Of a DNA stretch of 5,437 nt, positions 1-4,345 are shown one piece after another. The position numbers and the translations under genes are program-made. Where the stretch lies: positions 1 to 5,437 of the forward strand of contig DAOUUR010000198.1 of the NCBI GenBank assembly GCA_030668045.1, given 5' to 3'. The first letter of the stretch is position 1. Every line of letters begins with the position of its first letter. The notes below the pieces were generated by a model. That model was not told the origin of the DNA. It ran no database searches and saw only the letters and a list, made by a program, of their open reading frames with translations. The stretch is from a bacterium. Its GTDB lineage: Bacteria; Zixibacteria; MSB-5A5; GN15; FEB-12.

Positions 1-597
1 AGCTATGTCGATCGCAACCGGCATATTTTCAGGTGGATGGATTTCGTCGAACCCCGATTCGAGCACCGCGTACGATCTACCTTGAGCTGTCTGACATGCA
101 AGATGCGCCGCGGCGTCTATCCCCTTGCCAAGGGAGGCGACCAACTGAACATCAGCCTCGACAAATATTTTGGCGACCTCAACGGTAAATTCGATCCCTT
201 CGTTGGAAGCTTCATCGGCACCAACCAACGCCACAATCGGCTTGCTCGGTTCGGGGAGACGACCCCTCGCAAACAAGATCGGTGGCGGGTCGTTGAGTTC
301 TTCCATCCGATGAGGGTAGCTATCATCAAACCGAGAGACGACGAGAATGTCGCGTTCTTTTAGCGACTGCTTGTAGTCAGCCGCCTCCTGAAGCGATTGC
401 GTTGCCTTGGTGATCCGATTGGCCACCTTGGCAGCCATGCCTTCGATAGCCATCAGCTTGCCGGAATCGGCTCGCTCAATCCGGTCGAGATTACCGAAAT
501 GCTGCATAAGAGCCTGAAACATCCTGGGCGTTACTCCAGCGAAACGGTAGAGTGCCAGGACTCTGGTTGTCATGTCGTACTTGTTCTCAGAAATCAT
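1..597 (-). CDS. DprA/Smf-family DNA-processing protein, divergent; C-terminal part outside window
   Basis: The frame is open for 199 codons from ATG at 597 to the left edge, where it is cut. Residues 12-65 look like a helix-hairpin-helix region (GVTPRMFQALMQHFG at 21-35, then IEGMAAKVANRI). Residues 75-112 carry the DprA entry segment: YP at 94-95, then NDPPPILFARG at 102-112. A Rossmann-like core follows, with VALVG at 122-126, GKGIDAAAH at 157-165 and a degenerate GxdxxxPxEN at 182-191. In the family, DprA binds incoming single-stranded DNA and loads RecA during transformation. The core is unusual: the normal VGxR-xxS reads VGADEAS, and the usual SGxAxGID reads SLGKGID, so the conserved Arg and a Gly are missing. 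It may be a diverged paralogue or the first half of a longer protein. No Shine-Dalgarno site precedes the ATG; an in-frame ATG at 573 is an alternative start. Family call is good; function is inferred. Confidence 0.8.
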   Translation of the reverse strand, partial: MISENKYDMTTRVLALYRFAGVTPRMFQALMQHFGNLDRIERADSGKLMAIEGMAAKVANRITKATQSLQEAADYKQSLKERDILVVSRFDDSYPHRMEELNDPPPILFARGRLPEPSKPIVALVGADEASNEGIEFTVEVAKIFVEADVQLVASLGKGIDAAAHLACQTAQGRSYAVLESGFDEIHPPENMPVAIDIA

Positions 598-602
598 ATT
601 AT

Positions 603-630
603 AATCTATGCAAACCTCGGCTGTTGTCAA
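603..630 (-). promoter_or_regulatory. putative promoter of the DprA-like gene
   Basis: Read on the minus strand, a perfect TTGACA (630-625) is followed after 16 nt by TAGATT (608-603), four of six matches to TATAAT. Five nt later comes the ATG at 597. This puts the transcription start at or within a few bases of the start codon, so the mRNA would be leaderless. A self-complementary ATTATAAT sits at 598-605 and offers an alternative TATAAT on either strand, but its 21-nt distance from TTGACA is too long for a standard promoter. Confidence 0.5.
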
Positions 631-677
631 CCAGACAGAAGAGACTCCGAAATCCCAGATAAAATACTCAACCCCGC

Positions 678-706
678 TTGAATTGCTGTCGGCTATGACG
701 TATTTT
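678..706 (+). promoter_or_regulatory. putative promoter of the TPR lipoprotein gene
   Basis: TTGAAT (678-683) and TATTTT (701-706) are separated by 17 nt. Each matches its consensus at four of six positions. Six nt separate the -10 box from the ATG at 713, so transcription would begin at about the start codon. No Shine-Dalgarno sequence lies before 713 or before the alternative ATG at 695. An upstream TATAAT at 600-605 could be a second promoter, but it lacks a well-spaced -35 box. Confidence 0.4.
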
Positions 707-712
707 GTTAAT

Positions 713-1582
713 ATGACACAAACCAGAATATTACTGACCGCCCTGGCGACTATCGCGATGCTTGTAGCGTTAATTGCTGGTTGTGGACGAGAACCGGAAA
801 CATTTGATGAACTCAAAGCTACCGGCAAAAAGGCTTTCGTTGCAGAGAACTACATGGAAGCTCGCAAATATCTCAGCAAGGCAGTGGCGATGCAGCCCTC
901 GGATCGTGAGGTTCTGTTTTTTCTCGGGAGCAGTTACGAGCGAGATTTTCTGTACGATTCGGCGCAGATCTATCTCAAACGAGTCGATATTCTCTACCCG
1001 GGCGACCGTGAGACCAATCAAGGTCTCTACAAAGTTTGCCGGTCAATCGCTGACTGGAAGAATACTATTAAAGCGATCGGCGTGCTGGTCGCGACCGGGG
1101 ATGACATCAAGCAGTATCAGAAGGAACTGGTCAATCTCCACCTGCAACTTGGCCAACCGTCTCAAGCCAATTACTATCTTGCGAGTTTGCTCGAGAGAGA
1201 ACCGGATCAACCAAATTGGCACCTGATGTCGGCCAACGTGGCTGCACAAATGGACTCTATGGATGTTGCTCTGGCGAGGATAGATGTGGCTATCGAGAAG
1301 TTCGGGGCATTGGATGAGTTCATCGTTAACCGCGGAATATTTCTGGTGGCAAAGAAAAAATACGTCACCGCCGAAAATATCTTCCGAGAGCTTTGTGCCA
1401 AGGACACCTCATCGGTGCCTTTCCGTCTCAATCTAGCCAACGCTTTGGCTTCTCAGGATGTGATAGCGAAGAAACAGGAAGCTTACCAGATATATGAAAT
1501 ACTGTTGCCCCTGATGACCGATGATATCTTCGCGCTGGATTCGATGATGACCGTACTGGCCGACGAATTGAATCTCCGCTAA
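713..1582 (+). CDS. TPR-repeat lipoprotein of unknown function
   Basis: The product has 289 residues from ATG 713. Residues 1-24 are a lipoprotein signal peptide: a short basic N-terminus, a hydrophobic stretch, and lipobox IAGC with the lipidated Cys at 24. Gly at +2 does not suggest inner-membrane retention. The mature part is helical with degenerate tetratricopeptide repeats. The clearest are residues 31-64 (GKKAFVAENYMEARKYLSKA) and about 66-98 (LGSSYERDFLYDSAQIYLKR), with weaker repeats to about residue 270. TPR proteins act as binding scaffolds, so a role in envelope assembly or protein-protein contact is plausible, but no partner is visible. The frame is open back to 608, but that start puts 35 polar residues before the signal peptide and is unlikely. 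ATG 695 (295 aa) cannot be excluded. The gene diverges from the DprA-like gene and converges on the downstream lipoprotein. It ends in TAA. Confidence 0.85.
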   Translation: MTQTRILLTALATIAMLVALIAGCGREPETFDELKATGKKAFVAENYMEARKYLSKAVAMQPSDREVLFFLGSSYERDFLYDSAQIYLKRVDILYPGDRETNQGLYKVCRSIADWKNTIKAIGVLVATGDDIKQYQKELVNLHLQLGQPSQANYYLASLLEREPDQPNWHLMSANVAAQMDSMDVALARIDVAIEKFGALDEFIVNRGIFLVAKKKYVTAENIFRELCAKDTSSVPFRLNLANALASQDVIAKKQEAYQIYEILLPLMTDDIFALDSMMTVLADELNLR

Positions 1583-1618
1583 AAAAAAGTGGGGCAGGAC
1601 CAAGAATGGTCCTGCCCC
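1581..1618 (-). terminator. rho-independent terminator for the minus-strand lipoprotein gene
   Basis: A perfect 12-bp GC-rich stem (arms 1591-1602 and 1607-1618, GGGGCAGGACCA and its complement) closes a 4-nt loop. Read on the minus strand it is followed by AC and eight T residues (1588-1581), the classic intrinsic terminator form. It lies 186 nt beyond the stop of the minus-strand lipoprotein gene. In the plus direction the hairpin starts 9 nt after the TPR stop codon, but only TT follows it, so termination that way should be weaker. The T-tract overlaps the last base or two of the TPR stop codon. Confidence 0.85.
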
Positions 1619-1627
1619 TTGCAGGGT

Positions 1628-1644
1628 TGTCTCTAAGAGAGACA
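1628..1644. repeat. short inverted repeat in the convergent intergenic region
   Basis: Arms TGTCTCT (1628-1634) and AGAGACA (1638-1644) are perfectly complementary around a 3-nt loop. It lies between the strong terminator and the stop of the minus-strand lipoprotein, so it would fall in that gene's 3' untranslated RNA. No T-tract adjoins it. It may simply add structure to the transcript end. Confidence 0.5.
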
Positions 1645-1729
1645 GAGGGGGTGTTGCTTTCTCCTATCAAATATAACGTGTGAAGACCTGCATTTGTTCG
1701 CTCATGAGAGAAAAAGATTCGAGCACCAC

Positions 1730-1760
1730 AAACCGGCTGCTTTGGTAGGGCAACCGGTTT
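1730..1760. repeat. inverted repeat, possible weak plus-strand terminator
   Basis: AAACCGG (1730-1736) pairs with CCGGTTT (1754-1760). After one C-A mismatch, TGC (1738-1740) pairs with GCA (1750-1752) around a 9-nt loop. On the plus strand the stem ends in TTT and is followed by CTATTT, a loose terminator shape that could back up termination of TPR transcripts. On the minus strand it lies 43 nt beyond the lipoprotein stop codon. Confidence 0.4.
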
Positions 1761-1803
1761 CTATTTCGTATCTCAGGACCGAATTAACAGGTGATCGGTC
1801 TGT

Positions 1804-3018
1804 TTATTCACCGCCGTAGTCGATCTCCTCATCTTCGAGACCGTCATCCCAACCGGTGATCTCGCCGGGTGGGGGTTGGCCACAGTGCAGTCTCCAGCGG
1901 CCCTGGAAGAAATGATCCGGCGCGTGCGGAGGGGCGGCTGCCCAGACTCCCTTGAGAACGCCGATTTCAACGCGGTTGGCATCGTAAATATGACCGGCCA
2001 TCCAACCACCGGGTCGCCAACCGTGGCAATTGCCGTCAGTCAGATGTGGCCGCGAACCGTAGATACCTTTGAGGAAACCTTCGACCTGTCCATTCCGTGA
2101 AATCCACTTACCGAAAAATACTTTTTTCTCATCGTCGTTCTTACCAAAATGACCTTTCAGGTGACCAGTGATCTGGCCGTTCTGCGCCATCCAGACGCCA
2201 CGGAAAACTCCCTGCCCCTCTTCATCAAAACCCCACCGCCCTGCGAGGAAACCTCTCGGACAGGGTACGCGATACAGTTGGAAAGCCTGAAAAGCGACAG
2301 CGTTGCCGTCATCGAGTTGGACTACTGTGTCGAGTTTCACCAGATCTTCAAGAAGGAAAGTCCGGCTGTACGGACCGGTCTCAAATGTGACCGTAACCGG
2401 CTCCAATTCCGGGATGAGCGTATCGACAACCACCGTTGTGTCCACATTGCCCAGGCCGTCATCATCGATAATTAGAGTTGTATCGAATACAGGTTGTGGT
2501 CGCGGCACAAAAATATCAACGGAGATGCCGTCGTTGTGAACAGTTGTTTTGGAATGCCATTCGATCAAATCGCGGCTGGTACGCTCAAGAATGTAATCCT
2601 GGCCGAGTTCGAACCGGATCAACCGGCGAATAACCTCGGCTCCGCGACTAACGGTCAGCGAACCGCTCCAGTCGGTCTGTTCGGTAACATCTGGATCAAA
2701 ATCAAGCCGACCCCAGATCGCCCGGAAATGAAACAGTCCGGCGTTTGGATCTCTAACGATCGAATCACACTCGGGTGAGAGTAGTATCTGGTCGTCGTAC
2801 TCAACATTCCCATCATCTTCTCCCAGAAGTTCAGTATCGCCAAAGCCTGGACTTTCCGGTGTGACCAGATACCCACCAAATTCGTCTTCGAGGTTTATCT
2901 CCTCTGAGAGACTTGTCTCCTCTGAGAGGTTGGGAGAGTCGCTTGGGCTTTCTGAGCAGCCAGCTACCCATAAGAGCAGGGCTAGGACCGCCAGCGGTAG
3001 GATCAGTTTGCGAGACAT
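1804..3018 (-). CDS. lipoprotein with acidic linker and Gly/Trp-rich C-terminal repeats, function unknown
   Basis: The product has 404 residues. The start at 3018 is fixed by AAGGAG six nt upstream and by the signal peptide that begins there (basic MSRK, hydrophobic core, lipobox VAGC, Cys 21, Ser at +2). Upstream in-frame ATGs at 3051 and 3033 would add a polar tail. After the Cys comes an acidic Ser/Glu linker (22-90) containing two copies of LSEE. Residues 91-250 look like beta-rich domain sequence with WSGSLTVSRGAEVI at 117-130 and an Asp-rich segment IIDDDGLGNVDTT at 183-195. From about 256 to 376 a Gly/aromatic motif recurs: GFLAGRWG, VFRGVWMAQNGQITGHLKG, FFGKWISRNGQVEGFLKG, GWMAGHIYDANRVEIGVLKG, FFQGRWR. 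This alternation resembles MORN-like beta repeats but I do not claim membership. The C-terminus is acidic. An outer-membrane or surface location is inferred. I do not recognise the family, and no enzyme motif is visible. Confidence 0.85.
   Translation of the reverse strand: MSRKLILPLAVLALLLWVAGCSESPSDSPNLSEETSLSEEINLEDEFGGYLVTPESPGFGDTELLGEDDGNVEYDDQILLSPECDSIVRDPNAGLFHFRAIWGRLDFDPDVTEQTDWSGSLTVSRGAEVIRRLIRFELGQDYILERTSRDLIEWHSKTTVHNDGISVDIFVPRPQPVFDTTLIIDDDGLGNVDTTVVVDTLIPELEPVTVTFETGPYSRTFLLEDLVKLDTVVQLDDGNAVAFQAFQLYRVPCPRGFLAGRWGFDEEGQGVFRGVWMAQNGQITGHLKGHFGKNDDEKKVFFGKWISRNGQVEGFLKGIYGSRPHLTDGNCHGWRPGGWMAGHIYDANRVEIGVLKGVWAAAPPHAPDHFFQGRWRLHCGQPPPGEITGWDDGLEDEEIDYGGE
2898..2933 (-). repeat. 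two-copy 18-bp in-frame tandem repeat in the lipoprotein gene
   Basis: Units 2898-2915 and 2916-2933 match at 15 of 18 positions, and the first 13 bases (TCTCCTCTGAGAG) are identical. Each encodes LSEE plus two residues just after the lipidated Cys. The period is a multiple of three, so copy-number change would lengthen the acidic linker without a frameshift. Confidence 0.75.
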
Positions 3019-3024
3019 TTGGTT

Positions 3025-3030
3025 CTCCTT
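3025..3030 (-). promoter_or_regulatory. Shine-Dalgarno site of the Gly/Trp-repeat lipoprotein gene
   Basis: On the minus strand AAGGAG (3030-3025) lies six nt before ATG 3018. It decides the start among three in-frame ATGs (3051, 3033, 3018). It is the only strong ribosome-binding site on a visible start in this window. Confidence 0.85.
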
Positions 3031-3065
3031 CATGTTTATTTTGTTGGTCATATTGATTTTCTGCT

Positions 3066-3092
3066 ATAATATATAATCAACTTTCGTGCCAA
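3066..3092 (-). promoter_or_regulatory. putative promoter of the Gly/Trp-repeat lipoprotein gene
   Basis: On the minus strand TTGGCA (3092-3087) precedes an AT-rich block. TATTAT (3071-3066) lies 15 nt downstream; TATAGC is an alternative -10 box at 18 nt. Transcription from here would give a leader of roughly 40 nt carrying the AAGGAG site. The block also contains two TATAAT hexamers on the plus strand (3065-3070 and 3072-3077), so direction cannot be settled from sequence alone. Confidence 0.45.
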
Positions 3093-3156
3093 ATATCGGT
3101 GACCTATCGTAATCTGTTGACAGTTTTCTGGTTAGGTGGTTGTTGTTGGTCTGGAG

Positions 3157-3191
3157 TGCGTTGATCTCGTGTACGAGATGGTACAACCGCA
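3157..3191. repeat. compact imperfect palindrome between murQ and the lipoprotein gene
   Basis: ATCTCGT (3164-3170) and ACGAGAT (3173-3179) are perfect 7-bp arms around a 2-nt centre. Pairing resumes outside with TGCGTTG (3157-3163) against CAA-C-CGCA (3184-3191), after a 4-nt bulge. It is 109 nt beyond the murQ stop and upstream of the lipoprotein promoter. The short centre suits a dimeric repressor operator better than an RNA hairpin, and there is no adjacent T-tract. The rest of the 3052-3299 gap shows no gene. Confidence 0.45.
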
Positions 3192-3299
3192 CAAAAAACA
3201 GCCCCTCCAGGTTCACGGACAAGCCCGGTCTATGCGATCAAAATAGCGAGTGCTAGTGTGTGAGAGGAACGCTGAGATTTCACTTGTGGCTGGTGACTA

Positions 3300-4226
3300 C
3301 TACGAGTTGGGAATCCTTGAGATAAATCCGTTGGCTTTGGCCAGCCTGATTTCGGCTTCGGTGCGATCACATCCGAACTTCTGCATCACTACCGCCAATT
3401 TAACCGAGCCACCCGACTGCTCCAGCAGCTCATTGGCTTGCTCAATCGGCATCTGAAACAGATCGATCAGAATTTTCTGGGATCGGGCCACCAGTTTCTC
3501 CGATGTCGCTTTTAGATCAATCATCAGGTTGCCATAGGTCTTACCCAGAAGGATCATGGCCGTAGTCGAGATTGTGTTAAGAGCGAGCTTCTGAACCGTA
3601 CCGGATTTCATACGAGTCGAGCCGGTAATCGCTTCTGGTCCCACAGGCAGTGGAATGTGCAGATCAATCTTTGCTTCCAGCTCAGGATCGATTTCGAGGT
3701 CGTTGCAGTAGATAAATACTGTTTTTGCCCCAATGGTGACCGCATAGTCCAACCCGGCCAGAGTGTACGGTGTTCTTTTTGAAGCCGCGATACCGATCAC
3801 CATATCAGTACTACCGAGATCGTGACCGGAGAGATCGGTAATGGCTGCTTCGCGGTTGTCTTCAACCCCTTCCCGCGACAGCACCAGCGTATCATAGCCG
3901 CCCGATATGACACCAACAATCTGAGAGGGTTCCGTGCCGAAAGTAGGAGGACACTCGGCTGCATCGAGAACCCCGAGGCGGCCCGATGTTCCAGCACCAA
4001 TATAGAAGACCCGCCCCCCGGCTCGAAGCGTATCGGCAAACATTTCAGCTGCGCGAGCCAGTTGTTGGTCAGCCGCAGCCACCACCCCGGCGATTTTTCT
4101 GTCTTCCGAATTAATCTTGCGGACAATTTCAACCGGCTCAAGGCGGTCGATCTCCACCGTGTCAGGGTTGACACGCTCGGTATCGAGTTGGGCCAACTGC
4201 TTTATCAGATCGTATTGATCAGCCAT
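3300..4226 (-). CDS. murQ: N-acetylmuramic acid 6-phosphate etherase MurQ
   Basis: MurQ is a cytoplasmic enzyme of peptidoglycan recycling. It cleaves the lactyl ether of MurNAc-6-phosphate to give GlcNAc-6-phosphate and D-lactate. The 308-residue product is full length (E. coli about 298). An N-terminal TERVNPDTVEIDRL (16-29) and NSEDRKI (39-45) match the family. The SIS sugar-phosphate domain follows, with YIGAGTSGRLGVLDAAECPP at 75-94; Glu91 aligns with the proposed catalytic Glu of the E. coli enzyme, and a second Glu lies in the REGVEDN segment (118-124). The signature GPEAITGSTRMKSGTVQKL spans 196-214. IAASKRTPY (146-154) has Lys where Gly is usual. The C-terminal helical domain (about 245-300) is present. 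No Shine-Dalgarno site precedes ATG 4226, and no other Met lies before the first conserved motif. It ends in TAG. No MurNAc transporter or kinase gene is next to it. Confidence 0.97.
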   Translation of the reverse strand: MADQYDLIKQLAQLDTERVNPDTVEIDRLEPVEIVRKINSEDRKIAGVVAAADQQLARAAEMFADTLRAGGRVFYIGAGTSGRLGVLDAAECPPTFGTEPSQIVGVISGGYDTLVLSREGVEDNREAAITDLSGHDLGSTDMVIGIAASKRTPYTLAGLDYAVTIGAKTVFIYCNDLEIDPELEAKIDLHIPLPVGPEAITGSTRMKSGTVQKLALNTISTTAMILLGKTYGNLMIDLKATSEKLVARSQKILIDLFQMPIEQANELLEQSGGSVKLAVVMQKFGCDRTEAEIRLAKANGFISRIPNS

Positions 4227-4232
4227 ACTTGC

Positions 4233-4260
4233 AAAGTAGCCCGTGTGTCGGAGATTTCAA
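4233..4260 (-). promoter_or_regulatory. putative murQ promoter, leaderless arrangement
   Basis: On the minus strand TTGAAA (4260-4255, five of six matches) is followed after 16 nt by TACTTT (4238-4233). TACTTT is a weak match to TATAAT but fits TANNNT. Six nt then separate it from ATG 4226. This implies a transcript starting at about the start codon, and suggests murQ can be transcribed apart from asnS. Confidence 0.45.
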
Positions 4261-4266
4261 CCATAA

Positions 4267-4299
4267 ACTCGGGTGACTATAAATTAGAAAGTCACGAGT
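4267..4299. repeat. imperfect hairpin between asnS and murQ
   Basis: ACTCG (4267-4271) plus TGACT (4274-4278) pair with AGTCA plus CGAGT (4290-4299). Ten base pairs are interrupted by a GG bulge, around an 11-nt AT-rich loop. On the minus strand it starts 46 nt after the asnS stop and is followed by TTTATGG, too poor in T for a convincing terminator. It may be a weak terminator or 3'-end stabiliser for asnS mRNA, just upstream of the proposed murQ -35 box. Confidence 0.4.
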
Positions 4300-4345
4300 A
4301 TGGAATCGAAATCAATGACTAAGATATCGCTTGTTCAATGGCCAT

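Noticed and set aside
37..681. Plus-strand open frames at 37-363 and 397-681
   Set aside because: They lie opposite the DprA-family frame, which has recognisable motifs throughout; the plus-strand translations show no domain or signal.
608..712. Longer start of the TPR gene at ATG 608
   Set aside because: It would put 35 polar residues before an otherwise standard lipoprotein signal peptide, and no ribosome-binding site supports it.
1716..1728. tRNA-like T-arm (GATTCGAGCACC)
   Set aside because: No acceptor, D or anticodon arms can be drawn around it.
1704..1748. Short plus-strand reading frame (14 codons, ending Trp-stop) before the 1730-1760 hairpin, as an attenuator leader
   Set aside because: No ribosome-binding site, no downstream plus-strand gene to regulate, and it overlaps the hairpin only by chance.
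3180..3235. murQ terminator ending in the T6 run (minus strand, complement of 3193-3198)
   Set aside because: Only a weak, distant 5-bp pairing could form upstream of the T run, so the stem is not convincing.
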